Source: Ruminococcus sp. (GTDB taxonomy: Bacteria; Bacillota; Clostridia; Oscillospirales; Acutalibacteraceae). Taken from it: 32,554 nt of DNA. The stretch is from assembly GCA_017473555.1 (NCBI GenBank), contig JAFUKO010000116.1:1-32554 (forward strand). The letters run 5' to 3'. Shown in pieces: positions 23,942 to 32,131 of the stretch (the first letter of the stretch is position 1; the number at the start of each line of letters is the position of its first letter). The notes below the pieces were generated by a model. That model saw only the letters and a program-made list of their open reading frames with translations. It searched no databases and was not told the origin of the DNA. The translations under genes were made by a program, and so were the position numbers.

Positions 23942-25315
23942 TTATTCTTCTGTTGAAAGTGCTTTTAAAATCATATTTGCACACATATAAACGTTACCGC
24001 CACCCATTGTTAAGACAAGGTCGCCGTCTTTTGCGTTTTCACAAATGTACTTTGTGATATCTTCAAATGTGTCGATGCATTTGGAACCCTCAACCTTTGC
24101 GCCTAAATCGGTGTTGTAAACACCGTAGGTGTTTGTTTCTCTTACAGGTAAAATCTCAGAGATGATAGCTTTGTCAGGGATAGACAGAGCCTTCGCAAAA
24201 TCGTCGAGCAGTAGTGCTGTACGTGAGAATGTATGTGGCTGGAATATTGCCCAAACTGTGTTGAATCCCATGTTCATAGCAGCGTTTAAAGTTGTTGTCA
24301 GTTCTGTCGGATGATGAGCAAAGTCATCAGCAACTGTGATGCCCTGTGGCTTTCCTAAGATTTCAAAACGTCTGTGAACGCCTGTGAACTTGTGGAGGTT
24401 TTCTGCGATTTCATTAGGAGTTGCTCCCAAATATGCTGCAGTAGCCGCCGCCGCTAAAGCGTTGTAGATATTGTGAGTGCCAGGAACTACAAGCTCGATT
24501 TCGCACAGCTTTTCGCCCTTGCTCATAAAGTCGAATGTTGAGTATGCACCCTGTGTTCTCAGATTCTCTGCGTAGTAGTCGTTTGTGTTATTAAAGCCGA
24601 ATGTAACCTTTGGCAGGTTAACGTCCTTTACAGCGTCAATGGTGTTTTCATCGTCACCGTTGATAACAAGTGCACCTGTTGTCTGGTTAGCAAATTTGTT
24701 GAAAGAACGCTTGATGTGGTCTAAATCCTTGAAGTAGTCAAGGTGGTCAGCATCAACATTGAGAATGATTGAGATAAACGGATTGAGCTCTAAGAATGTG
24801 TCAACATACTCGCAAGCCTCGCACACGATGATGTCACTCTGGCCGACATAGGAGTTACCGCCAAGGAATGGCAGCTTACCGCCGATGATAGCTGACGGGT
24901 CAAAGCCACTGCCGATGAGAACCTGTGACAGCATAGCTGTGGTGGATGTCTTACCGTGTGTACCTGATACAGCGATTGAACGTCTGTATCTGCGAGTAAC
25001 AATGCCCAGCATAATTGAACGCTCGATACAAGGGATACCCTTTGCTTTAGCTTCAACAAGCTCTGCGTTGTCTTCTTTTACAGCAGCAGTGTATACAACC
25101 AGCTCCTGGTCAGTGATGTTCTCCTTTTTATGTCCCATAAAAACAGGGATGCCGTATGATTTTATACGCTCTAATGTGTCGCTTTCGTTACAGTCAGAAC
25201 CTGTGAGGACAAAACCTTCGCTGTGTAAAATCTCAGCCAGCGGACACATACCCGAACCACCGATACCGATAAAATGTATCTTTTTAATATTGTCAAGCAA
25301 GTTATCTTTATTCAT
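23942..25315 (-). CDS. murC: UDP-N-acetylmuramate--L-alanine ligase
   Basis: 457 residues. Adds L-alanine to UDP-MurNAc with ATP, the first step of the peptide stem in peptidoglycan synthesis. The N-terminal Rossmann domain starts IHFIGIGGSGM; the ATP-binding P-loop GTHGKTST begins at residue 118; the middle domain has NVDADHLDYF; and the C-terminal domain has DDFAHHPTEL and FQPHTFSRT, which are Mur ligase hallmarks for MurC. Normal length. AAGGGG precedes the ATG. Divergent from the rlmD-like gene; convergent with htrA. Confidence 0.97.
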   Translation of the reverse strand: MNKDNLLDNIKKIHFIGIGGSGMCPLAEILHSEGFVLTGSDCNESDTLERIKSYGIPVFMGHKKENITDQELVVYTAAVKEDNAELVEAKAKGIPCIERSIMLGIVTRRYRRSIAVSGTHGKTSTTAMLSQVLIGSGFDPSAIIGGKLPFLGGNSYVGQSDIIVCEACEYVDTFLELNPFISIILNVDADHLDYFKDLDHIKRSFNKFANQTTGALVINGDDENTIDAVKDVNLPKVTFGFNNTNDYYAENLRTQGAYSTFDFMSKGEKLCEIELVVPGTHNIYNALAAAATAAYLGATPNEIAENLHKFTGVHRRFEILGKPQGITVADDFAHHPTELTTTLNAAMNMGFNTVWAIFQPHTFSRTALLLDDFAKALSIPDKAIISEILPVRETNTYGVYNTDLGAKVEGSKCIDTFEDITKYICENAKDGDLVLTMGGGNVYMCANMILKALSTEE

Positions 25316-25348
25316 AATCGTTGCCCCTTATCATATAATCACAAATGT

Positions 25349-25377
25349 ATTATAATGTTTTATGTAAGAAAAATAAA
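25349..25377 (-). promoter_or_regulatory. murC promoter candidate
   Basis: Minus strand: perfect -10 TATAAT (25349-25354), 17-bp spacer, and weak -35 TTTATT (25372-25377), about 35 bp before the murC start. Confidence 0.5.
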
Positions 25378-25383
25378 CATCTA

Positions 25384-25412
25384 TTGCAATTTTGTTACTA
25401 CTTTTTTATTAT
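25384..25412 (+). promoter_or_regulatory. rlmD-like gene promoter candidate
   Basis: TTGCAA (25384-25389), 17-bp spacer, TATTAT (25407-25412), back to back with the murC promoter. A TATAAT at 25440 lacks a -35 and is less likely. Confidence 0.5.
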
Positions 25413-25477
25413 ATAGAAAAATAAAGTGACTTGTTACTGTATAATTTTTATGTAAATGCTAAAAAAGGACTGATATT

Positions 25478-26839
25478 TTGAACAAGAACGATATTATCAG
25501 ATTGAGTATAGAGGATATGACATCGGACGGTAGCGGTGTAGGTAAAGCAGAAGGTATGGTCATATTTGTACCTGATACTGCTGTTGGTGACATCTGCGAC
25601 GTGCGTATTCTTAAAGTCAAGAAAAATGTGTGCTACGGCAAGATTGAAAATATTATTGAGCCAAGCCCTGACAGAGTAGACCCTGTGTGTCCTGTGTCAT
25701 CACGTTGTGGCGGATGTGTGTATCGTCATATGAGCTATGACGCTGAGCTTAAAGTAAAGCACAAAAAGGTGTACGATGCGGTGACTCGTATCGGCAAGGT
25801 GGACGGCAGTAAGGTCACAGATATCATGGGGGCTTTTGAAGATAAGACCGACCGCTACAGAAACAAAGCTATGATCCCTGTCGGACTTAATAAAAACGGT
25901 GAGGTTGAAATGGGCTTTTACTCACACCATTCTCACAGAATCGCTCCTTGTGATGATTGTCTTTTGTCACCTGTAATTTTTACACAAATTTCAGACACTT
26001 TTAAACTGTTCGTCACAAAGTACCCTTATCTTATTTATAACGAAGAAAAACACAGCGGTAAAATCCGTCATCTGTATCTGCGTATTGGCGAAGAAACAGG
26101 CGAGGTTATGGTGTGCATTGTCGTAAACGGCAGGAGCTTTGAACATCAGTATGAGTTGTTTAATTCTATTAAAGAAAAATATCCACATGTCAAAAGCATC
26201 GTTATAAACGTCAACAAAGCTAAAACAAACGTTATTTTAGGCTATGAAAATATCGTGGTTTTCGGTAAGGAGAGCATAACAGATGTTCTGTGTGGACTTA
26301 AATTTGAGCTGTCACCGCTGGCGTTTTATCAGGTTAATCGCACACAGGCTCAGCGTCTGTATGAAAAAGCTAAAGAGTATGCTGATTTATCAGGCGATGA
26401 GGTGCTTATTGACCTTTACTGCGGTACGGGTACAATCGGACTTTCTATGGCTGACAGCTGTAAGCAGTTAATCGGTGTCGAAATCATCGACAAAGCGATT
26501 GATAACGCTAAAAGAAATGCTAAAAATAATGGTATAGAAAACGCTCGTTTTATCTGCGGTGACGCTGAAAAAGCGGCGTTACAGCTTAAAAAAGAGGGCA
26601 TAACACCCGACGTTATAGTGGTTGACCCACCACGCAAGGGGCTGACCGAAAAGCTGATAGAGACCATAGTTGAGATGAACCCGAAACGTGTAGTTTACGT
26701 ATCGTGCGACCCAGCGACTCTGGGCAGAGATTTGAAGCTTTTTGAAGAGCTTGAATATTCTGTAAAAGAAATAACACCTGTGGACCTCTTCCCGCGCACC
26801 GCTCATTGTGAGTCGGTGTGCTGGCTGTCAAAAGGGTAA
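25478..26839 (+). CDS. rlmD: 23S rRNA (uracil-5-)-methyltransferase, RlmD/RlmCD type
   Basis: 453 residues. Class of SAM-dependent RNA m5U methylases (TrmA/RlmC/RlmD). N-terminal TRAM domain (about 1-60), then Fe-S cysteines C71-X5-C77-X2-C80 and a fourth Cys in APCDDC (158 or 161). The C-terminal Rossmann methylase has LIDLYCGTGTIGLSM, VVDPPRKGL, catalytic Cys in YVSCDPATLGRD and the base Glu in HCESV. In Firmicutes one such enzyme may modify both U747 and U1939 (RlmCD); the exact target is inferred. The start is TTG at 25478 with AAAGGA upstream; no ATG fits the TRAM start. Confidence 0.9.
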   Translation: MNKNDIIRLSIEDMTSDGSGVGKAEGMVIFVPDTAVGDICDVRILKVKKNVCYGKIENIIEPSPDRVDPVCPVSSRCGGCVYRHMSYDAELKVKHKKVYDAVTRIGKVDGSKVTDIMGAFEDKTDRYRNKAMIPVGLNKNGEVEMGFYSHHSHRIAPCDDCLLSPVIFTQISDTFKLFVTKYPYLIYNEEKHSGKIRHLYLRIGEETGEVMVCIVVNGRSFEHQYELFNSIKEKYPHVKSIVINVNKAKTNVILGYENIVVFGKESITDVLCGLKFELSPLAFYQVNRTQAQRLYEKAKEYADLSGDEVLIDLYCGTGTIGLSMADSCKQLIGVEIIDKAIDNAKRNAKNNGIENARFICGDAEKAALQLKKEGITPDVIVVDPPRKGLTEKLIETIVEMNPKRVVYVSCDPATLGRDLKLFEELEYSVKEITPVDLFPRTAHCESVCWLSKG

Positions 26840-26854
26840 ATTAATCTTGAGATT

Positions 26855-26881
26855 AAAAGGAGAGCTTAAAACTCTCCTTTT
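26855..26881. terminator. Terminator after the rlmD-like gene
   Basis: Perfect 10-bp stem AAAAGGAGAG/CTCTCCTTTT with loop CTTAAAA, followed by ATTTTTG. A small TTAATC/GATTAA hairpin lies just before it. Confidence 0.85.
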
Positions 26882-26885
26882 ATTT

Positions 26886-26913
26886 TTGAGCTTTTTGTGG
26901 TACACTATATAAA
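26886..26913 (+). promoter_or_regulatory. Promoter candidate for the MGMT-like/SDR pair
   Basis: TTGAGC (26886-26891), 16-bp spacer, TATAAA (26908-26913), 19 bp before the start codon of the MGMT-like gene and just past the terminator. Confidence 0.5.
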
Positions 26914-26931
26914 AAGCTAAAAGGTGATTTT

Positions 26932-27249
26932 GTGGAAAGCACGTTTGATAAAATTTACGATGTCGTCAGCCAGATACCAAAGGGCAGGGTCGCTACCTAT
27001 GGTTTAGTCGCAAAGCTTGCGGGTAATCCTCGGTGGGCACGAGTTGTCGGCTACGCTCTGCACAATAACCCTGATAGGAGTAAAATTCCGTGTCACAGGG
27101 TAGTAAACCGTGAGGGTAAAGTCGCCAAAGCCTTTGTTTTCGGCGGAGAAAACGAGCAAGCTAGACTTCTTACTGACGAGGGAGTAAAGGTCGTTGACGG
27201 CAAGGTCGATTTAGAAAAATACTTATGGAATGTAGGAGTGATACTATGA
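26932..27249 (+). CDS. MGMT-family methyltransferase-like protein (short, PCHR motif)
   Basis: 105 residues, only the C-terminal DNA-binding/alkyl-acceptor domain of O6-alkylguanine-DNA alkyltransferases (IPKGRVATYG, ARVVGYALHNNP). The acceptor motif PCHRVV retains the reactive C54. Alkyltransferase-like (ATL) proteins of this size usually carry Trp at that place and only flag lesions, so this one may keep suicide-repair ability. GTG start at 26932 with AAAGGTGAT upstream. The stop overlaps the SDR start by 4 nt (ATGA), implying coupling. Note that after the PCHR motif the usual GxxxGYxGG segment is reduced. Confidence 0.88.
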   Translation: MESTFDKIYDVVSQIPKGRVATYGLVAKLAGNPRWARVVGYALHNNPDRSKIPCHRVVNREGKVAKAFVFGGENEQARLLTDEGVKVVDGKVDLEKYLWNVGVIL

Positions 27250-28001
27250 GAGCACTTATAACAGGAGCATCGTCTGGAATCGGCAGAGATATGGCGAGAT
27301 ATCTGGCTACTTTAGGCTGGGATTTGGTGATTGTCGCACGACGTACCGAGCGACTTTTGAGTCTTAAAGATGAACTCAAAAATGTTGATGTTATGTGCAT
27401 TACAGCGGACTTGTCAAACAGGGAAGACTGCTTTAGGGTGTATGAAGAAACAAAGGGCGTACATATTGATATGCTCATAAATAACGCTGGCTTTGGTTTA
27501 GCTGGTGAATTTGTAGACACTGACCTTCCTACAGAGCTGAGGATGATTGACACAAACATCACAGCACTTCATATTCTCACAAAGCTGTATTTGAATGACT
27601 TTGTAAAGCGTGACAGCGGTATAATTTTAAACGTCGCATCGTCAGCGTCGTTTATGGCAGGTCCACTGCTCAATACTTACTATGCTACTAAAAACTACGT
27701 TTTCAGACTCAGCGAGGCTATTTATCAGGAGCTTAAGGAGAAGAAGAGTAAGGTTAAGGTTTCTATCCTGTGCCCTGGTCCGATTAAGACGGAGTTTTTA
27801 GATATTGCAAATGTCGGCTTTGTTTTGGGCAATCTTAAGAGCGAAGATGTCGCAAAGCTTGCAATTGACAAAGCGTTAAAGGGTAAGCTTATTATTATCC
27901 CTGGCTTTATGATGAAAGTGGGAAAATTCCTGCTACGCTTCACACCTGAAAAGCTGATGCTGTGGGTATCGTACAGAATCCAGTTTAAAAAGAAAAAGTA
28001 A
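27246..28001 (+). CDS. Short-chain dehydrogenase/reductase (SDR)
   Basis: 251 residues from ATG 27246 (GGAG upstream); the in-frame ATG 27225 lies within the preceding gene and is rejected. Classical SDR: cofactor motif TGASSGIG (6-13), NNAG (79-82), catalytic Ser near 132 (NVASSAS) and Y145-X3-K149. Arg residues after the second strand (VARRTERL) suggest NADP(H). Resembles YqjQ/DltE-like oxidoreductases; the substrate is unknown. A hydrophobic C-terminus (FMMKVGKFLLRF) may touch the membrane. Overlaps the MGMT-like gene by 4 nt; terminator follows. Confidence 0.92.
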   Translation: MRALITGASSGIGRDMARYLATLGWDLVIVARRTERLLSLKDELKNVDVMCITADLSNREDCFRVYEETKGVHIDMLINNAGFGLAGEFVDTDLPTELRMIDTNITALHILTKLYLNDFVKRDSGIILNVASSASFMAGPLLNTYYATKNYVFRLSEAIYQELKEKKSKVKVSILCPGPIKTEFLDIANVGFVLGNLKSEDVAKLAIDKALKGKLIIIPGFMMKVGKFLLRFTPEKLMLWVSYRIQFKKKK

Positions 28002-28016
28002 TATAAAGTGAAATAA

Positions 28017-28053
28017 AAAACTCCTCAAGGATTAATAACCCTTGGGGAGTTTT
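28017..28053. terminator. Bidirectional terminator between SDR and MreB-like genes
   Basis: AAAACTCCTCAAGG (28017-28030) pairs with CCTTGGGGAGTTTT (28040-28053) with one G-T pair and loop ATTAATAAC. A run of A before and T after serve both convergent genes. Confidence 0.88.
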
Positions 28054-28071
28054 AGTTTGTATAAAGTTAAA

Positions 28072-29085
28072 TCAGTATACCATCATCAGAGGGTTTAGGC
28101 TGTTACGTTCAGCTTCAGCCTCATCTATGTAGTCAATTGCTTTGTAAAGACCTCGCACTACTGCGTCTTCAGGGTCTTTTGGAATGTGGACTCTCATATT
28201 GGTTGCGTTTTCAATCAGCTCACGCATACCTTTGAGTTTGCTCAGTCCGCCTGTGATAGTGATGCCGTCGGTGTGGATGTCTGACAAAAGCTCAGGCGGA
28301 GTGTCTTCAAGCACATCGCCGATTGCGATAGCGATGTCTTTAGCAATGTCAAAGATAACTTCCATAATCTCGCTTGATTTAATGTCAATGAACTTTGGTA
28401 AACCACGGACCGCATCTCTGCCTTTGACACGGAAAACCTTGTCATCGTTGTCATAAGAAACTGTGCCGATAGCTTCTTTACAGCTTTTAGCCATAGCTTT
28501 GCCGATGATGAGGTTATGCTGACGGCGGACGTACTTGATGATTTCATCATCCATAGCGTTGCCGGCGATTTTTAAGGTTTTGCCGACAGATACGCCACCT
28601 AAAGTCATAACAGCAATATCCACAGAGCCTGCACCCATATCAACAACCATATTGCCGTGAGGACTCATAATGTTGATACCACTGCCGAAAGCCGCAGCTT
28701 TTGCGGACTCCAAAAGAAGAACACGTCTTACGCCAAAGCTTGAGATAGCGTTGACGATTGCTCGCTTTTCAACCTCGGTTATCTCGCCCGGAATACACGC
28801 TAAAACTCGTGGCATAACCACACGGCTTTTGCACACCTCGCACAAAAAGATGTTTACAAGTTCTTCGACTAAACCCGACTGTGCAATTACTGATGAGTCC
28901 AGCGGAAACACAACCTCGTATCTGGCTGATGTTCTGCCGAGCATTTTATATGCCATATCGCCGTAAGCGATGATTTCGTTAGTCAGCTGGTCGTGTACAA
29001 TAACCGACGGAGCGTCAATTACCTTACCGCCGTTTTCTACACAAACTCTGGTGTTGCTTGTACCTAAATCGAGTGCTATATCCAT
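28072..29085 (-). CDS. Divergent MreB/Mbl-like bacterial actin
   Basis: 337 residues from ATG 29085, the best-placed start relative to AAAGGTGG; the open frame continues upstream into comFC but has no homologous sequence there. Actin-fold ATPase that guides lateral wall synthesis in rods. Recognisable: phosphate-1 DLGTSNTRV (6-14), PGEITEVEKRA, GNAMDDEIIKYVRRQHNLIIG, ITGG near the C-terminus. Several nucleotide-site residues deviate: phosphate-2 is DMGAGSVD (149-156) instead of DIGGGTTE, and the EEPMAAAIGAG helix is ESAKAAAFGSG (126-136). mreC and mreD are not adjacent. It has a strong promoter of its own. Likely a paralogue of a main MreB elsewhere. Confidence 0.9.
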   Translation of the reverse strand: MDIALDLGTSNTRVCVENGGKVIDAPSVIVHDQLTNEIIAYGDMAYKMLGRTSARYEVVFPLDSSVIAQSGLVEELVNIFLCEVCKSRVVMPRVLACIPGEITEVEKRAIVNAISSFGVRRVLLLESAKAAAFGSGINIMSPHGNMVVDMGAGSVDIAVMTLGGVSVGKTLKIAGNAMDDEIIKYVRRQHNLIIGKAMAKSCKEAIGTVSYDNDDKVFRVKGRDAVRGLPKFIDIKSSEIMEVIFDIAKDIAIAIGDVLEDTPPELLSDIHTDGITITGGLSKLKGMRELIENATNMRVHIPKDPEDAVVRGLYKAIDYIDEAEAERNSLNPLMMVY

Positions 29086-29113
29086 TTTCATACCACCTTT
29101 ACAATATAGAGAA

Positions 29114-29142
29114 ATTATATAATAGTCCGAGTCATTTTTCAA
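29114..29142 (-). promoter_or_regulatory. MreB-like gene promoter
   Basis: Minus strand: -35 TTGAAA (29137-29142), 17-bp spacer, perfect -10 TATAAT (29114-29119), starting just after the comFC stop codon. It allows the MreB-like gene to be expressed separately from recD2-comFC. Confidence 0.82.
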
Positions 29143-29144
29143 GG

Positions 29145-29807
29145 TTAATATAAGTTTGCACTTGCAAGCACTGTTGCACAGCAAATCTGTGACGGCTTTG
29201 CTTTTTGTAGAGTTTTTGCACATTCGCCTAAAGTCGAGCCTGTAGTGACAATGTCATCGATAAGAAGAATTGACTTTCCTTTTACAAGTTTCTTGTCAGA
29301 TACTTTGAATGCACCGTTTAAGTTGGTGCTCCTTAGCTTTGCATTTAAACTGTGTTGAGGCTTGGTCGCCTTGGTTTTGATAAGCATCTGGTGACAGGGG
29401 AGATTCATAAGCTTTGATAAATCTTTTGCGAGCAGTTCACATTGGTTATAGCCACGCCTTTTCTCTGCTATATCATGCATAGGCACATAGGTTATGCAGT
29501 CAAAGACCATATCAGGGTAGTTTTGCCTAATACATTCTGATAAGAAAAACGCAAGCTGGGGTGAATACTGCTTTTTGTGATTGAATTTGAAGTTTATGAC
29601 GGCACGTTTGAATTTGCCACTATATAAAAACGCACTGGAGCATTTGTATGAGCCTTTTACACCCTGCAAAACAGCGTGCACGGGGATGTCTTTTTCGCAC
29701 CTTTTACAGGTGTTCTGGTCCTGTTCAATCACTCTGCAGCAAAACGGACATCTCTGGGGCATAAGCAGTATTGAGATCTTTTTAAGAAGATTATTGAGTT
29801 TTCTCAA
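29145..29807 (-). CDS. comFC: ComFC-like phosphoribosyltransferase-domain protein
   Basis: 220 residues. N-terminal zinc-finger cysteines C20, C23 (or C24), C34 and C37 (CPFC, CKRC), then a type I PRTase domain with the PRPP-loop-like LLIDDIVTTGST at about 181-192 and the family-typical RRGYNQCELLAK. ComFC acts with ComFA in uptake of transforming ssDNA in competent Firmicutes; homologues (GntX, YhgH) occur outside competence operons. Starts six bases after recD2, so both are probably in one transcript. No comFA in the window. Confidence 0.9.
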   Translation of the reverse strand: MRKLNNLLKKISILLMPQRCPFCCRVIEQDQNTCKRCEKDIPVHAVLQGVKGSYKCSSAFLYSGKFKRAVINFKFNHKKQYSPQLAFFLSECIRQNYPDMVFDCITYVPMHDIAEKRRGYNQCELLAKDLSKLMNLPCHQMLIKTKATKPQHSLNAKLRSTNLNGAFKVSDKKLVKGKSILLIDDIVTTGSTLGECAKTLQKAKPSQICCATVLASANLY

Positions 29808-29813
29808 ATTCTA

Positions 29814-32024
29814 TCAATCCCTTTGTAAAAAATCCTTTAAACCCGAAAATCTCAGAATACGTTTGTTGCTGTTGACCATTTTTGCGACAGCGTTTTTGTC
29901 GCCGACCAATATCAGCATTTTTTTAGCACGGGTTACGGCTGTGTAAAGCAGGTTGCGATACATCAGCTGTGGCGGAAAATTATGCACAGGCATTACTACC
30001 GCCTCAAACTCGTTACCCTGACTTTTGTGCACAGTACAAGCGTACGCAAGCTCAAGGTCATTGAGTGAGTCCTGATCATACATAGCGACTTTGTCTTCAA
30101 ATCTCACTTTCACAACGTGGGCGGAGTTGTTGATTTCTTCGAGTATACCGATGTCACCGTTGAAGATGCCTTCGCCGAATTCTCCGTTTTCTTTAACCCA
30201 GTTTACGTTGTAGTTGTTTTTATTCTGCATCACCTTGTCGCCTTCACGCAGGGTGTAGTAGCCGACGTTTACCTCACGCTTTGATTTATCCTTAGGGTTT
30301 ATTATGTTCTGGATGCGGTTGTTGAGCTCATATGTGCCGAGCACACCTTTTCTGGTTGGGGAGAGAATCTGAATGTCACTCATACACGAGTAACCATAGG
30401 TGTTTTTTAGTCGTCTTGTACATAAATCGGCTATAGTAAACGCCGCTTCTTCCATATTGAGTTTCTGTATAAAGAAAAAGTCGTTGTCTACTTTTGTGAG
30501 TTCAGGCATTTCGCCGCTGACTATTTTGTGGGCGTTTGTGACAATCAGGCTTTGCATAGACTGACGGAAAATCTCTTTAAGCTCAACTACAGGTAAGATG
30601 CCCGAAGAGATTAAATCAGCGAGCACGTTTCCTGCTCCGACACTTGGTAGCTGGTCAGAGTCGCCGACTAAAATGACACGGCACGATAGTGGCAGTGCAC
30701 GCATAAGTGACTCAAATAATACGCAATCTACCATTGAAACCTCGTCTACGATGATTGCATCGCAGTTAAGCATATTGCGTTCATTTTTCTTGAATACAGG
30801 CTTGTCTTCAATGTCAAAGCTGACCTCTAAAAGTCTGTGGATGGTTTTAGCTTCTTCGCCTGTTAATTTGCTCATACGCTGGGCTGCTCTGCCTGTAGGA
30901 GCGGCAAGGCAGACCTTCTGTCCGTTTTCTTTTAAGAGTCTGATGATAGCGTTAAGGGTTGTTGTTTTACCTGTACCGGGACCGCCTGTTAAAATGAGCA
31001 TACCTTTTGTCAAGGCTTCTTTTATTGCTTGTTTTTGAAGTTCTGCGTATTCAATATTATCAACACGCTCAATGAACTCGATTTTTTTATCGACGTCGCT
31101 GATTCGCATAGCTGGGTATCGTAGTAGCATCTGCAGACGTGCACTGATATAGGTTTCACTCTGGTGCATAGCTGTAGTGAAAATGAATTCCTTGTCATCT
31201 ATGGTTTCAGCCATAAGTGAAGAGTCTTCTAACATTTCTTTTAACGCACTTTCAACGCACACCGGCTCAACTGACAATAGTCTTGATGTAACATCGAGTA
31301 GCTTGTCATAAGGCACGCAGGTGTGACCGTTTAGCGTGTTGTGGTTTAATCCGTGAGTGAGTGCCGCACGTACTCTGAAACGGTCATCATACGCACGGTC
31401 CTGATACTTTGCGATAGAATCTGCTGTATCAAATGAGATGTTGAGCCTTTCGTCACATAAAATGAACGGGTTGTCCTCGATGTACTGTATCGCCTGATTG
31501 CCAAAGCATTTCCATATTGCTACAGCACTTTTGGCGTCGATGTTAAAATTTGCGAGGTAAACCATCAGCTCACGTATGCCGACTACCTGTTTGAGCTGGT
31601 TGCTGATGTCGAGTGCCTTGTCCTGAGAGATGCCTTTGATTTTAGCTACTCTGACTGGGTCATTTTCGAGTACAGCGAGAGTGTCAGCGCCAAATTCTTT
31701 TACAAGTCGCTGTGCTGTTGCAGGGCCGACACCTTTGATAGCACCGCTAGAAAGATATTTTAAAATTCCGTCCAAGTTTTCAGGCATACTACGTTCACAT
31801 GCGGTAGCCGAGAACTGCTGTCCGTATGACGGATGATTTTTATATGTACCGTAGAGCTTTACGTGTTCGCCTACGCTGACAAGCGGCATTGTACCTACAG
31901 CGGTTATCATTTCGTTTTCGCCAGCAAGCTCGATTACAGTGTAGCCGTTCTCGTCGTTGCGATAGACCACAGCCTCAACCTGACCGCTCAGCTCGTAAAG
32001 TACGTTGTTGTTATTTGTATCCAT
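29814..32024 (-). CDS. recD2: ATP-dependent 5'-3' DNA helicase RecD2
   Basis: 736 residues, the size of RecD2 (YrrC). SF1B helicase acting in recombination and repair without RecBC. N-terminal OB-like region, helix-hairpin-helix repeats (about 90-145, AIKGVGPATAQRLVKEFG), then the motor: Walker A GGPGTGKT (347-354), Walker B IIVDEVSMVD, motif III LVGDSDQLPSVGAG, and C-terminal TVHKSQGNEFE with VTRAKK (motifs V-VI). The long N-terminal extension separates it from RecBCD-type RecD. ATG 32024 is preceded by CAGGA. First gene of the recD2-comFC unit; no convincing promoter was found for it. Confidence 0.95.
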   Translation of the reverse strand: MDTNNNNVLYELSGQVEAVVYRNDENGYTVIELAGENEMITAVGTMPLVSVGEHVKLYGTYKNHPSYGQQFSATACERSMPENLDGILKYLSSGAIKGVGPATAQRLVKEFGADTLAVLENDPVRVAKIKGISQDKALDISNQLKQVVGIRELMVYLANFNIDAKSAVAIWKCFGNQAIQYIEDNPFILCDERLNISFDTADSIAKYQDRAYDDRFRVRAALTHGLNHNTLNGHTCVPYDKLLDVTSRLLSVEPVCVESALKEMLEDSSLMAETIDDKEFIFTTAMHQSETYISARLQMLLRYPAMRISDVDKKIEFIERVDNIEYAELQKQAIKEALTKGMLILTGGPGTGKTTTLNAIIRLLKENGQKVCLAAPTGRAAQRMSKLTGEEAKTIHRLLEVSFDIEDKPVFKKNERNMLNCDAIIVDEVSMVDCVLFESLMRALPLSCRVILVGDSDQLPSVGAGNVLADLISSGILPVVELKEIFRQSMQSLIVTNAHKIVSGEMPELTKVDNDFFFIQKLNMEEAAFTIADLCTRRLKNTYGYSCMSDIQILSPTRKGVLGTYELNNRIQNIINPKDKSKREVNVGYYTLREGDKVMQNKNNYNVNWVKENGEFGEGIFNGDIGILEEINNSAHVVKVRFEDKVAMYDQDSLNDLELAYACTVHKSQGNEFEAVVMPVHNFPPQLMYRNLLYTAVTRAKKMLILVGDKNAVAKMVNSNKRILRFSGLKDFLQRD

Positions 32025-32057
32025 AATAATTCCTGTAAAGAAAAATAATAATAATGA

Positions 32058-32086
32058 TTGAAATTTTTACCTATGTGCTTTATAAT
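32058..32086 (+). promoter_or_regulatory. Promoter of the CofE-like gene
   Basis: -35 TTGAAA (32058-32063), 17-bp spacer, perfect -10 TATAAT (32081-32086), about 45 bp before the ATG at 32132. It lies in the gap divergent from recD2. Confidence 0.75.
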
Positions 32087-32131
32087 ATAACATATTGTGC
32101 AAAATAAAGATATACTTTTGGGGGAATAAAA

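Noticed and set aside
29086-29223. N-terminal extension of the MreB-like protein into comFC
   Set aside because: The extension is antisense-free but overlaps the comFC coding end and the MreB-like promoter, and it does not resemble any MreB N-terminus.
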